Numbered from the stretch's first letter, positions 44,052 to 53,634 are shown. The stretch is 64,000 nt of DNA from Helicobacter himalayensis (GCF_001602095.1 NZ_CP014991.1:248001-312000); one strand, 5' to 3'. The notes: generated by a model from the sequence alone, not told the origin. Numbers and translations are program-made.

Positions 44052-47000
44052 ATGATACATAAGGATAATCTGCAAGAAGTTTTAATGCACTTAGGCTTTA
44101 GTCCAAATAGCGCAAAGACAAGATTTAAAAAAAGCTATCAAAATGAGAATGTTTTTATACAAGTGGATTTTGCTAAGGAAGAGATTATTTACCCTGAAAA
44201 AATTATCCAAGAAAGCAAAACAACAAGCAATTTCTCTCAAAATGAAAATTTTGTAGTTTTAGAATGTGTAAATAGACTTTTAGAGCTAGGCTACCAGCCC
44301 CAAGATTTAGTTTTAGAAAAGACTTGGACACTAGGGCATTCTGGCAAAAGTGGCAGAGCTGATATTACGATTTTTAAAGAAAATGATAAAAAAGAAAAAG
44401 AAGTGTATTGCATTATAGAATGCAAAACCGCAGGCAAAGAGTTTTACCAAGCTAAAAAAGACTTAGAAAATAACGCAGAGGGCAAACAGCTTTTTTCTTA
44501 CGCTGCTCAAGCTAGGAGCGTGGAGTATTTAGCACTTTATGCGAGTGATTTTGAACAAACCATAAAGCATTATGAAACAATCTTGCGTTTTAAAGACGAT
44601 AAAAACATCTTAGACTTAAGCAAAAAAGATGATAGTTTGCTTACTTTTGAGAGCGCAAGTGAGGCTAAAGACTTTTTTCGTGTGTGGGAAGAAACTTATA
44701 ATAAACAAAGTTTTTCTGATATTATCTTTAATTCAAAACCCTATGAAATAGGCGTTAAACCTCTTTTAAAAAAAGATTTAAAACCTTTTAACAAAGAAGA
44801 TGGAATCAATGTAAGATTCAAAGAAATACTAAGGCACAACAACATTAGCGACAAAGAAAACGCTTTTAACAAACTCTTAAGCCTCTTTCTTTGTAAATGC
44901 GTCGATGAGCGGAGTAAAAAAGACAATGAAGAGCTTGATTTTCAATACAAAAGTTTTAGCGATACTTACTTTAGCTTGTATGAGCGGATTTTTAAGCTTT
45001 TTATCAAAGGAATGAATGAGTTTTTAAAAGAAGAGGTATATAAGACTGATGATAATTTCATCGCAAACACCATCGACACTTATATAGGCAAACACCGCGA
45101 AACTATGCAAAAACTCCTTGAACAAGAACTTTTAAAAGCCACACTTTTTTCTTCAAACGCCTTTTCTTTTAAAGAAACGCATAATGAAAATTTATTTAAA
45201 CAAAATGGCAAGATTTTAGTTGAAGTTGTAGAACTTTTAAGCCCTTATAAAATTTCACATTCAAGCAAAGAGCAATTTTTAGGTGAGCTTTTTGAGCAGT
45301 TTTTAAATGAGGGCTTCAAAGAAGATGAGGGCAGGTATTTTACTCCTGTGCCAATTACACGTTTTATTTGGAATGCCCTGCCATTTGAGGAGTTTATAAG
45401 CCTAGAAGACAAGCCCACCTTTCCTAAGGTTATAGATTTTGCTTGTGGAGCTGGGCATTTCTTAACAGAGGGCGTAAGTGCCATAAGCGAATATTGTAAA
45501 GCGCAAGAAGATTCCATAAACATAAGCGATGAGCAAATTTCAAAGCATTTCTATGGCATTGATAAAGACAATCGCCTAAGTCGCACCACCCAAGTGGCTA
45601 TGCTTTTAAATGGGGCAAATCTTGCCAAAATCCGCTCTATTGATGGGCTTGAATACAATGTAGAGTTTTATGGAGAAAATCAACAAATTTTTGACATTTT
45701 AGTGAGTAATCCGCCATATTCTGTGAAAGATTTCAAGCAACATTTAAGTAAAAGCATTCTTAAAGCTAAAGATAAATTCATAGAATTTCAAGTGCTACAA
45801 CACACTTCTTTAAGCTCCAAAGCCATAGAAAATGTATTTGTTGAGAGGCTTACACACATCTTAAAGCCAAACGCTCTAGCTGCGATTATTTTGCCAAGCT
45901 CCATACTCTCAAATACCGATTTAGCCACCATAAAAACAAGAGAGATTTTATTAGAAAATTTCTCTATTTATTGTATTTGTGCCTTTGGGAGTCAGACCTT
46001 TGGGACAACAGGCACAAATACTATTGTTTTGTTTTTGAAACGCTTTTATGAGCCTCCTAAAAAAACAGAGCTTTATAAAGATAGCATTGAAGCGATTTTA
46101 AATAATGAGAATTTAGAAAATTTTGAAGACAAAGTACTTTTTGAATCTTACCTAGCCCTGCAAAAAATAGATGCGAAAGCTTACAAAGACTTTTTAACCC
46201 AAAATCCAAAATGCCTAGAGCTAGAATACTTTAAAGCATACTATAAAGATTTTGAATCCCTAGCTGAAATCAAAACCCTTTTAAACTCCAAAAACTTTTT
46301 AGCTTTAGAAAAAGAAAGCAAAGAGCAAGAATTACACAAAAGATTTTTTGACTTTGCCTTGAAATTAGAAAGAGAAAAGCTTAAATTCTTTGCCTTAACT
46401 TACAAGCAAACAACACTTATAGTCAATGCCCCACAAGATAATAACGCACAAAAGAAATTCTTAGGCTACACCATAAGTCAGGCAAAAAACAAAACAAGCG
46501 GTTTAGTAGAAACACAAGGATTATTAAGTGATAAATCTAACCGCAATGCAAAAGATAAAATCGCCTATGCGATAAAACAAGCCTTTAAAAATGAGCAAAT
46601 CCATAACGAAAACTTAAATCCTTATCTTACTTACACTAAAGCTTGTCATTTACTAAGCTTTGATTTGCCTAGTTTTAACAAAGCGATTTCTTTAAATCCC
46701 TCTGTCATTCTAAGCGGCGGCGAAGAATCTAATCGAAACCTCGACGCAAATCCCTTTGCAAATTGTAAATATGAGTTGGTGAAGTTGGGGGAGATAATTT
46801 TAGAAAATCCAAAATCTAAAGTGAAAGTTAGTGAAGCCAAAGAAAATACAAATGGCAAATACCCCTTTTATACTAGTGGTTTAAATATTTATCGCTATGA
46901 TGAAGCCCTAACAAGTGGAGAAAATATTTACCTTTCAACAGGCGGAAATGCTATTGTTCAATTTTATAATGGTGAGAGTGCATATTCTACTGATACTTAT

Positions 47001-49118
47001 GTAGTTAAAAGTCAAGATTCTAGAAAAGCTTTGACAAAATTTATTTTTTATATGCTTGAAACCCAAACTTCTTATATTAACGATTTTCTATTTAAGGGAG
47101 CAGGATTAAAACATTTACAAAAACAAGAATTTAAAAATCTCAAAATCCCACTCCCTCCCCTAGAAATCCAAAAACAAATTGTCCAAGAATGCGAAAAGAT
47201 AGAGGAACAATATAGCATTATAAGAATGAGCATTGCAGAGTATCAAAAGCTGATTAAGGCAGTTTTAGTAAAAACAGGCATTTGTCAAACTGATGCTTCC
47301 TCTCGTCAAACTGAACGAAGCGAAGAATCTAAAAACGCAGTTTCTTTAGAAAATGCGAAATCCCTTAGCATAAATAACACAGGGGGGGGGGGCAATAACT
47401 CCTCTAGTGGCTTAGATTCTTTAGATTCAATTGATTCCTTTATCGCAGAGCTTTTAGAAAATATCGCGGAGTTAGAATCTAAACTTGATTGGGATTTACT
47501 TCTTACCCTTCAAGCCTCTTATTGTCATTCTGAGCGTAGCGAAGAATCCCACTCCCTTAATTCTCATTCTGAAACCCCCTTTTGTCATTCTAAGCATTGC
47601 GAAGAATCTCTAAACGCGGAATCTCAAAACGCAGTTTCTTTAGAAAATGCAAACAATAGAGATATTTCGCTAACGCTCAACAAGACAAAAGATGTTAATT
47701 GTCAAACCGAACCTTCCCCTCGTCCATTCGACACCCCCTTTTGTCATTCTGAGCGTAGCGAAGAATCTCCAAGCGCAGAACCTTTAGCCGAAGAATCTCA
47801 AAACACACAATCCCAACCAAACCCCGCCGATACAAAAGCATTAAATACCCTCCTAGCCTCCCTACCCACTCCACCAAAAGAGGGCTGGGATTCTGTGAGA
47901 ATATCACAAATTGCAGAGAAATTATTAGCAGGAGGAGACAAACCAAAAGTTTTTTCACAAACTCAAACGCAAGAATGTAAAATTCCTATTTATGCCAATG
48001 CAGTAGAGAAAAAAGGGCTTTATGGTTATACCGATAAACCCACAATTACACAAAATGCTTTAACTATTTCGGCAAGAGGAACGATAGGTTATGCGGTTGC
48101 GAGATTTGAACCATTTTACCCCATTGTGCGATTAATTGTTTTGACACCAAATCCAAAGAAAGCGAATTTAAAATTTTTAGAAATTTCTATAAATCATACA
48201 AATATCCAAAATAGCGGAGTGAATATTCCACAACTTACCGTGCCTGAATTTTCAAACCTCCAAATCCCCCTCCCTCCTCTAGAATCTCAAGAAAAAATTG
48301 TTTCTGTGATTGAAAATATAGAATCCAAAATCGCCCATATTGATTCTAGTTTAGAATCTTTAGAGAAAGAAAAAGCAGAAATTCTAAATAGAAGCTTAAA
48401 CGAGAGAGAGAGAGAGAGAGAGAATTCTAAACTTAAATTAATCTTAACTCAAATCACTCTTTATCTTACACAAAGAGCTTTTTGGCACAATGCGAAAAGC
48501 TTAGTTTTAGAAAAAAGTGGCATAAGCCCTACAAACACTTTACACAGCCTTTTAACCTCCCTACCCACTCCACCAAAAGAGGGCTGGGATTCTGTGAAAC
48601 TTGGGGATAGTGCTGAAGTTATCGCAGGGCAATCCCCAGAATCTAAGTTTTACAACGATAAAAAAGAAGGGCTTTTATTTTTTCAAGGCAAAAAGGATTT
48701 TGGAGAGATTTATTTAAATCATTCTAATATCTGGACTTCTCAAATCACAAAAGAAAGCTTTAAGAATGATATTTTAATGAGTGTTCGCGCCCCTGTTGGA
48801 GATGTAAATATTAATCCTTTTGAAAAAATCTGTATCGGTAGAGGATTAGCTGCAATTCGTGCTAAAAACTACAAGTTTTTATTCTTGTGCTTGCATTACA
48901 ATAAACATTTATTTGTTGGAAGACAAGGAATGACTTTTGAATCCATTACAACACAAACCATTATAGATACAAAAATCCCCCTCCCTCCTTTAAAATCTCA
49001 AGAAAAAATTGTTTCTGTGATTGAAAATATAGAATCTAAAATCACAAATTTAGATTCCACTTGCAAACTTTTAGAAAGCCAAAAAACTATAATCCTTAAA
49101 AGCCATTTATGCGGATAG
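44052..49118 (+). CDS. Fused restriction-modification-specificity protein with three TRDs
   Basis: A 1688-residue single-chain enzyme of the type IIG / type I-like class. Order: PD-(D/E)XK nuclease (GRADITIF ... CIIECKTAGK, about residues 100-128); helical region; N6-adenine methyltransferase with motif I VIDFACGAGHFLTEG near 461 and motif IV ILVSNPPYSVKD near 552. Then come TRD1 (about 905-1075, ending KIPLPPLEIQKQIVQE), TRD2 (about 1277-1435) and TRD3 (about 1512-1688). TRD2 and TRD3 each begin PPKEGWDSV and each include IPLPPL...SQEKIVSVIENIESKI. A G11 tract lies between TRD1 and TRD2 and (GA)11 between TRD2 and TRD3; both are in frame here, so the full protein is ON. Translated repeat elements fill the TRD1-TRD2 linker, and a smaller one precedes TRD1. 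Confidence 0.88.
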   Translation: MIHKDNLQEVLMHLGFSPNSAKTRFKKSYQNENVFIQVDFAKEEIIYPEKIIQESKTTSNFSQNENFVVLECVNRLLELGYQPQDLVLEKTWTLGHSGKSGRADITIFKENDKKEKEVYCIIECKTAGKEFYQAKKDLENNAEGKQLFSYAAQARSVEYLALYASDFEQTIKHYETILRFKDDKNILDLSKKDDSLLTFESASEAKDFFRVWEETYNKQSFSDIIFNSKPYEIGVKPLLKKDLKPFNKEDGINVRFKEILRHNNISDKENAFNKLLSLFLCKCVDERSKKDNEELDFQYKSFSDTYFSLYERIFKLFIKGMNEFLKEEVYKTDDNFIANTIDTYIGKHRETMQKLLEQELLKATLFSSNAFSFKETHNENLFKQNGKILVEVVELLSPYKISHSSKEQFLGELFEQFLNEGFKEDEGRYFTPVPITRFIWNALPFEEFISLEDKPTFPKVIDFACGAGHFLTEGVSAISEYCKAQEDSINISDEQISKHFYGIDKDNRLSRTTQVAMLLNGANLAKIRSIDGLEYNVEFYGENQQIFDILVSNPPYSVKDFKQHLSKSILKAKDKFIEFQVLQHTSLSSKAIENVFVERLTHILKPNALAAIILPSSILSNTDLATIKTREILLENFSIYCICAFGSQTFGTTGTNTIVLFLKRFYEPPKKTELYKDSIEAILNNENLENFEDKVLFESYLALQKIDAKAYKDFLTQNPKCLELEYFKAYYKDFESLAEIKTLLNSKNFLALEKESKEQELHKRFFDFALKLEREKLKFFALTYKQTTLIVNAPQDNNAQKKFLGYTISQAKNKTSGLVETQGLLSDKSNRNAKDKIAYAIKQAFKNEQIHNENLNPYLTYTKACHLLSFDLPSFNKAISLNPSVILSGGEESNRNLDANPFANCKYELVKLGEIILENPKSKVKVSEAKENTNGKYPFYTSGLNIYRYDEALTSGENIYLSTGGNAIVQFYNGESAYSTDTYVVKSQDSRKALTKFIFYMLETQTSYINDFLFKGAGLKHLQKQEFKNLKIPLPPLEIQKQIVQECEKIEEQYSIIRMSIAEYQKLIKAVLVKTGICQTDASSRQTERSEESKNAVSLENAKSLSINNTGGGGNNSSSGLDSLDSIDSFIAELLENIAELESKLDWDLLLTLQASYCHSERSEESHSLNSHSETPFCHSKHCEESLNAESQNAVSLENANNRDISLTLNKTKDVNCQTEPSPRPFDTPFCHSERSEESPSAEPLAEESQNTQSQPNPADTKALNTLLASLPTPPKEGWDSVRISQIAEKLLAGGDKPKVFSQTQTQECKIPIYANAVEKKGLYGYTDKPTITQNALTISARGTIGYAVARFEPFYPIVRLIVLTPNPKKANLKFLEISINHTNIQNSGVNIPQLTVPEFSNLQIPLPPLESQEKIVSVIENIESKIAHIDSSLESLEKEKAEILNRSLNERERERENSKLKLILTQITLYLTQRAFWHNAKSLVLEKSGISPTNTLHSLLTSLPTPPKEGWDSVKLGDSAEVIAGQSPESKFYNDKKEGLLFFQGKKDFGEIYLNHSNIWTSQITKESFKNDILMSVRAPVGDVNINPFEKICIGRGLAAIRAKNYKFLFLCLHYNKHLFVGRQGMTFESITTQTIIDTKIPLPPLKSQEKIVSVIENIESKITNLDSTCKLLESQKTIILKSHLCG
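46700..46733 (+). repeat. Dispersed repeat copy just before TRD1
   Basis: TCTGTCATTCTAAGC-GGCGGCGAAGAATCT matches the family seen at 47520 and 36966 with a three-base change in the centre. It is translated as SVILSGGEES and sits at the boundary between the methyltransferase domain and TRD1. Confidence 0.65.
47382..47392 (+). repeat. Poly-G tract (G11) between TRD1 and TRD2
   Basis: As sequenced the frame reads ACA GGG GGG GGG GGC AAT and continues. With 12 G it reads GGG CAA TAA and stops at once. With 10 G it stops at TAG about eight codons later. Either slip gives a protein ending just after TRD1. Confidence 0.9.
47520..47792 (+). repeat. Dispersed repeat cluster in the TRD1-TRD2 linker
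   Basis: At least four members of the CATTCTGAGCGTAGCGAAGA family lie at about 47524, 47562, 47584 and 47742, all in forward direction and translated as CHSERSEES-like peptides. A weaker variant begins near 47309 before the poly-G. The block from 47545 to 47600 matches 36985-37040 in mod closely. Confidence 0.85.
47857..47898 (+). repeat. 42-bp linker repeat before TRD2
   Basis: Identical to 48556-48597 over 42 bases; it encodes the SLPTPPKEGWDSV entry segment of TRD2. The 699-base spacing between copies is a multiple of three. Confidence 0.9.
48262..48332 (+). repeat. 71-bp repeat after TRD2
   Basis: Matches 48973-49043 with three differences by eye; it encodes the IPLPPL...IENIESKI exit helix. 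The spacing of 711 bases is a multiple of three. Confidence 0.9.
48402..48423 (+). repeat. (GA)11 dinucleotide tract between TRD2 and TRD3
   Basis: Eleven GA units, translated NERERERE. With ten units the frame reads GAA TTC TAA and stops. With twelve it reads ATT CTA AAC TTA AAT TAA and stops. Either slip ends the protein after TRD2. Confidence 0.9.
48556..48597 (+). repeat. 42-bp linker repeat before TRD3
   Basis: Second copy of the 42-base segment at 47857-47898, encoding the start of TRD3. Confidence 0.9.
48973..49043 (+). repeat. 71-bp repeat after TRD3
   Basis: Second copy of the segment at 48262-48332, encoding the exit helix of TRD3 just before the end of the protein. Confidence 0.9.
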
Positions 49119-49228
49119 ATGCTAAGGGATTTGAGTAAGGACAAGGCTTAAAGGTTTTTGTGCTTGCATAGTTACCATTTACAAGTCCTTTTATACTATA
49201 ATCAAAAACTTTTTTTAAAAGGCAGTTG

Positions 49229-50272
49229 ATGTTTTCTATTTATTCGCGTCGCTACACAGGGGCTAAAACAAAGCTTTTAAAGCAAATTGACAAAGTGCTT
49301 TTAGAGCATTTTGATTATAGCTTGCAAAGCAATCTTAGCTTTTTTGATGTGTTTGCTGGCACGGGGGTTGTGAGTGCGTATTTTATGCAAAAGGCAGAAT
49401 TTAGCCACTTTCTAGTCAATGATTTTTTAGAATCTAATTTTATAATTTATCAAGGATTCTTTGCACAAGAGCATTTTAATGAAGAAAAACTTTTATCTTT
49501 AAGAGAAAAATTCAATGCCCTTAAAAACATTAAAGAAAATTACTATTCCAAAGCATTTGGTGATAAATTTTTTAGCTTTCAAGATGCTAAACATATAGGC
49601 TTTATAAGAGAAGAGCTTGATAGACTTTTAAAACAAAAGCAAATTAATACAAAAGAATTCCATATCCTCCTAGCAAGTTTGCTTTATAGCAGTGATAGGG
49701 TGGCAAATACTTGTGGGCATTATGATGCGTATCGTAAAAATATAAATTTAGAAGATAGGTTTCACTTTGAGTTGATTTCACCTTTTAAAACGCAAGCAAA
49801 AATAGAACTTTTTAAAGAGGATTCTAACGCCTTAGCAAAAGCATTTATCAAACAAGAAAGAAAGCTTGATATTGCCTTTATTGACCCGCCTTATAATTCT
49901 AGGCAATATAGTAGATTCTATCATTTTCTTCAAACCTTAGCACAAAATCATAAACCCAAGCTTTATGGTGTAGCATTAAAACCAAAGCCAGAAAATTTAA
50001 GCGAGTATTGTAAAAGTAATGCAAAAAATGTTTTTAAAGATTTGATAGAGAGCCTTGCACACATCACTAAGATTTTGGTGGTTACTTATAATAATACTTA
50101 TACTTCTAAATCAAACTCAAGTAGGAATAAAATACAATTAGAAGAGATAAAAAATATTTTAGAATCTGTTGCTAAAATACACATATACGAATTTGATTAT
50201 AAAGCCTTTAGTAGTGGAAAGACAAGTTTGGATGGGCATAAGGAATTTATTTTTATAGGTAGAGTGCAATGA
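49229..50272 (+). CDS. D12-class adenine methyltransferase M1, copy 1
   Basis: A 347-residue N6-adenine methyltransferase of the MethyltransfD12 family. ATG 49229 is used because AAAGG lies 6-8 bases before it; an in-frame TTG just before is possible. The N-terminal RRYTGAKTKLLKQI and FFDVFAGTGVVSAYF form the AdoMet site (motif I), and AFIDPPYNSRQYSRFYHF near residue 215 is motif IV. In type IIS systems with AlwI-family nucleases, M1 and M2 each protect one strand of an asymmetric site. The M2 ATG overlaps its stop by four bases. A TATACTATAAT promoter-like element lies about 35 bases upstream. Confidence 0.85.
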   Translation: MFSIYSRRYTGAKTKLLKQIDKVLLEHFDYSLQSNLSFFDVFAGTGVVSAYFMQKAEFSHFLVNDFLESNFIIYQGFFAQEHFNEEKLLSLREKFNALKNIKENYYSKAFGDKFFSFQDAKHIGFIREELDRLLKQKQINTKEFHILLASLLYSSDRVANTCGHYDAYRKNINLEDRFHFELISPFKTQAKIELFKEDSNALAKAFIKQERKLDIAFIDPPYNSRQYSRFYHFLQTLAQNHKPKLYGVALKPKPENLSEYCKSNAKNVFKDLIESLAHITKILVVTYNNTYTSKSNSSRNKIQLEEIKNILESVAKIHIYEFDYKAFSSGKTSLDGHKEFIFIGRVQ

Positions 50273-51201
50273 CAATACAGGCAAATAACTTACAATGTTT
50301 CACAAAAAGAAAAATAATGCGTTCCCCATTTTTTTATGTAGGTGATAAATATAAGCTTATGCCTCAATTACAAAATTTATTCCCGCAAGATATTGATACT
50401 TATATTGAGCCTTTTGTGGGCGGTGGAAGCTCATTTTTAAACATAAAAGCTAAAAAATATTTACTCAACGATTTGGATACAAATTTAATTACTTTGCATA
50501 CATTTTTGCAATCCCAAAACAAAGAGGAATTATTAAAAAATCTACTACGCACCATAAAAAATTACAAACTTTCCTGTTCTTTAGAAAATATGATTCCTCC
50601 TCTTGAGCTAAGACTTGCTTATAAAAAAACTTATTTTGCTAAGTTTAATAAAGAATCCTATATGCGTTTAAGAGCAGATTTTAATCAAAATAAAAACGAT
50701 ATGTTAAAACTCTATTTGCTTCTTATCTATGGCTTTAATCGTATGCTTAGATTTAACAGCAAAGGCGAGTTTAATCTACCTGTTGGTAATGTAGATTTTA
50801 ATTTGAATGTTTTAAATGCTTTGCAAGATTATTTGCACTTTATGCAGTATTCCAAAGTGGAATTTTTTAACCTTGATTATCAAAAATTTTTAGAAAATTC
50901 AACACTAAACAAAAAGGATTTTATTTATTTTGACCCTCCTTATCTTATTAGCAATAGCCAATATAATAAATTGTGGAATGAAAACAAAGAAAAAAAATTG
51001 TATCAAGTTCTTAAAAAATTAGATTCTCAAGGTTTTAAATGGGGGCTGACTAATCTCTTACAACACAAGGGACAAAATAATAGATTTTTAGAAGAATTTG
51101 CTAGAGCATATAAAAGCTACACTATACAAAGCAATTATATTAGCTTTAATGATAATTCAATTAAAAAAGATTCTATGGAGATATACATAAGCAATGCCTA
51201 A
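50269..51201 (+). CDS. D12-class adenine methyltransferase M2, copy 1 (intact)
   Basis: A 310-residue Dam-like methyltransferase. SPFFYVGDKYKLMPQL near residue 18 and YIEPFVGGGSSFLNIKAKKY form the AdoMet-binding motif, NRMLRFNSKGEFNLPVG is typical of Dam-like enzymes, and IYFDPPYLISNSQYNKLW near residue 222 is motif IV. The GGGGG at 51041-51045 keeps this copy in frame, in contrast to copy 2. The nuclease gene overlaps its end by eight bases. It partners M1 as the second-strand methylase. Confidence 0.85.
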   Translation: MTIQANNLQCFTKRKIMRSPFFYVGDKYKLMPQLQNLFPQDIDTYIEPFVGGGSSFLNIKAKKYLLNDLDTNLITLHTFLQSQNKEELLKNLLRTIKNYKLSCSLENMIPPLELRLAYKKTYFAKFNKESYMRLRADFNQNKNDMLKLYLLLIYGFNRMLRFNSKGEFNLPVGNVDFNLNVLNALQDYLHFMQYSKVEFFNLDYQKFLENSTLNKKDFIYFDPPYLISNSQYNKLWNENKEKKLYQVLKKLDSQGFKWGLTNLLQHKGQNNRFLEEFARAYKSYTIQSNYISFNDNSIKKDSMEIYISNA

Positions 51202-52746
51202 AACAAGAAAAGCAGAATACAAAATTTTATCTTTTAGCACCACAATGAGAAATCCTCAAAGAATAGTGGATTTTCTTAAAGCTCTTTTGCCTTTTGAAAA
51301 TAGAATTTTAACGCATGAAATTATTATGCAAATTGTTGCTTCTTTAATCCAAAATAAGCTTTATGTTCCCATATATGCTAACAAAGTCTATAAAGAAATT
51401 TTAGAATCTGATGAAATTTTCAACGACAAGCAAACACAAGAAATCATAGAAAATTCTCCACAAAACCATAAAGAAGCAGGGTTTGATAAGGGTTGGGATT
51501 CAAGATTTGATACTTTTTATAAACTTCCTATGGAATTTGGATTTTGCTTTTATGCAATGAATAAGCCTTTACTGATTTCAAACACAGGACATTTGCTTAT
51601 AGATGCAATCAATGAAATTCCAAGCAATGAAGAAAAAATCTCTAATGTCTTTTTAAATTGCTTAATGAAATATCAAAGTAATAATCCTTTTAGAAACACT
51701 TTAAATACAAATGTGCCTTTATTGTTGTTGCTTAATACAATGCAAACGCTCAAAGAACAAAGTGGAGATTCTAAAATCCATAAAAGTGAAATCGCATTCT
51801 TTTTATGCTGGAGGGATAGTATTTTTACAAACTTGGCGGAGTTTATTTTAAACTTTAGATTGCTCTATCCTCATTTTAATTATTCTAATGAAATCATTTA
51901 TAAAGAATGCCTTAAACTTTTAGATTCGGATAACACAACGCGTTTTAAAATTTCTCAAGTGTGTAAAGAGGGTATAGATGAATACATTAGAAAAATGCGA
52001 ATTTGTGGGCTTATTTCACTGCGAGGCAATGGGAGATTTATTGATTTTAACACTTTTGAAATGCCTAAAATAAAATATGTAATCAAGAATTATTCTATTT
52101 ATCCTAAATTTGATGATAAAAAAGCTTATTTTGATTATATGGGGAAATTGATTCTCATATTTTAGAAATCAAAGAAACATCTGCTTTAATTGATAAAAAT
52201 GATTTAAAACTTAAAACTCTGCAAGAATTTGCTAATAAATATTCAAAAGAAGAAATTTATAAAGAACTTAATATTTTAAATTCTAAAAAAATAGCCAGCA
52301 AAGATGAGATTTTTAAATTTATACCAGAACCTATGAGATTTGAATTTTTAACCGCCATTGCTCTGAAGCAACATTTTTGTAACTTAGAAGTATTGCCAAA
52401 TTATAGTATTGATGATGAGGGTTTGCCAAAATGCCACGCTATGGGAGGCAAACCTGATATAGCGTGCAAAGATACGCATAATAATGCTATCGTAGAAGTA
52501 AGCCTAATTTGTGGTAGAGCCCAAGTGAATAACGAGCTTTTAGCCATTACAAGACATTTAAAAGAGCTTATAGAATCTAGTCAAGTTTTAAGATGTTTTG
52601 CCATTTTTATTGCTCCTCAAATTTTTGAAGATACTAAAAGATATGTTAGGTTTATCGCCTTTGATGAAGATTTGGAGATAAGAAATTTAAGCATTAGCGA
52701 CTTTATCAGTTCTTTACAAAATGTAGATTCTTTTAATGCAATATAA
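51194..52746 (+). pseudogene. AlwI-family type IIS restriction endonuclease, copy 1 (frameshifted)
   Basis: Same gene as the intact copy at 56969 but with four G instead of five at 52141-52144. The first frame therefore ends at 52165 after 323 codons; the rest (with the nuclease motif GGKPDIACKD ... AIVEVSL) is in another frame to 52746. Without the C-terminal catalytic part the product should not cut DNA. It may be real inactivation or a homopolymer base-call error, since copy 2 shows the opposite pattern in M2. Confidence 0.8.
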
Positions 52747-53029
52747 GTTTTAAGTTTTTCTTTATTGAATTTTTAAACTATCAAAGCCTTTTGCCAAAAT
52801 TTCAAAAAGCTCTTAAAAGCGATGAGCAATGGGGAAGCAAATGGTATAAAGAAGAGCTTAAGGCTATGGTTGATACATTAGTATTGCATTAAATTACCCT
52901 TTAGCACAATACTAAAAGCTTAGTTTTAGAAAAAAGTTCAATTTAATATGAGATTGCCTTATTTTATAATATAAAATTTAAATTTTTGAAAACGATAAAG
53001 CATATATTAAGGGAGCAAAATTTTGTCCC
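52747..53029. other. Gap with gene remnants in unit 1
   Basis: Contains an orphan coding stretch 52782-52892 reading QSLLPKFQKALKSDEQWGSK and ending at TAA, without a start of its own. It also holds a 37-base segment (52901-52937) matching 34 of 37 bases of the RMS fusion gene at 48482-48518 (the HNAKSLVLEKS part before TRD3). These look like scars of earlier restriction-modification genes. Confidence 0.55.
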
Positions 53030-53632
53030 TTATCTTTTTATTTCTTTTCTTTTTATATTTTTCTCCCGCACAGAGCTATTTTTTAGAATTTCTGCGTGTT
53101 CGTTTTTAATATCAAGTGGCCAATCTAAGCCTTGCTCTTGCACATTCCAATCGGGGTGTTTGCCATTCTCCACACTCAAGTAATCCTCCACGCAACATTG
53201 CTCTATAAGTTTATAAGAAATATAAGCATTTCTTATGTTTTTAAGCCCAAAAAGTCCTTTGATGTCTTTTTCAAAATTTTCTTGGTAAATCATATAAAAT
53301 TCAATTTTCGCACCGCTTAAAATTGTATGGTATAAAAAATACCATATCCCAAAACTCCTTATGCTTGGTCGTCCCTTTGTCCCACCATCGCGATAAATAG
53401 ACAAAGTGTTTTTAATGCCTCCCTCACTTTGACTTCCACCAATCTTTTTAATCTCACCATTGACAACAATCAAATACACCCTAGCGACATTTTCGGTAAG
53501 AATCTTTTGAGGCAGAGGGTTACCATTCTCATCTTTTAAGTTTTTAAGATAGTTAAAATTAAGTCTTGTGCTACCCTCTACAAATTCCACATCAGCAATT
53601 TTAAAGGCAGTTTTAACTTCATCTATTTTCAT
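53030..53632 (-). CDS. Small GIY-YIG-like restriction endonuclease, copy 1
   Basis: A 200-residue protein starting at ATG 53632, with AAGGAG 5 bases before. RVYLIVVNGEIKKIGGSQS (about residues 48-66) has the spacing of a GIY-YIG motif, followed by an Arg in LSIYRDGG and a Glu in CVEDYL. This layout is seen in small type II enzymes such as Hpy188I. The upstream D12 methyltransferase gene overlaps it, giving a complete system. The family call is by motif spacing and context only. The C-terminus is basic (KNIKRKEIKR). Confidence 0.6.
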   Translation of the reverse strand: MKIDEVKTAFKIADVEFVEGSTRLNFNYLKNLKDENGNPLPQKILTENVARVYLIVVNGEIKKIGGSQSEGGIKNTLSIYRDGGTKGRPSIRSFGIWYFLYHTILSGAKIEFYMIYQENFEKDIKGLFGLKNIRNAYISYKLIEQCCVEDYLSVENGKHPDWNVQEQGLDWPLDIKNEHAEILKNSSVREKNIKRKEIKR

Positions 53633-53634
53633 TC

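Noticed and set aside
47382-48423. Whether the G and GA tracts split the large RM fusion into separate genes
   Set aside because: As sequenced both tracts are in frame and the protein reads through to 49118, so one gene is annotated; truncated forms are predicted variants only.
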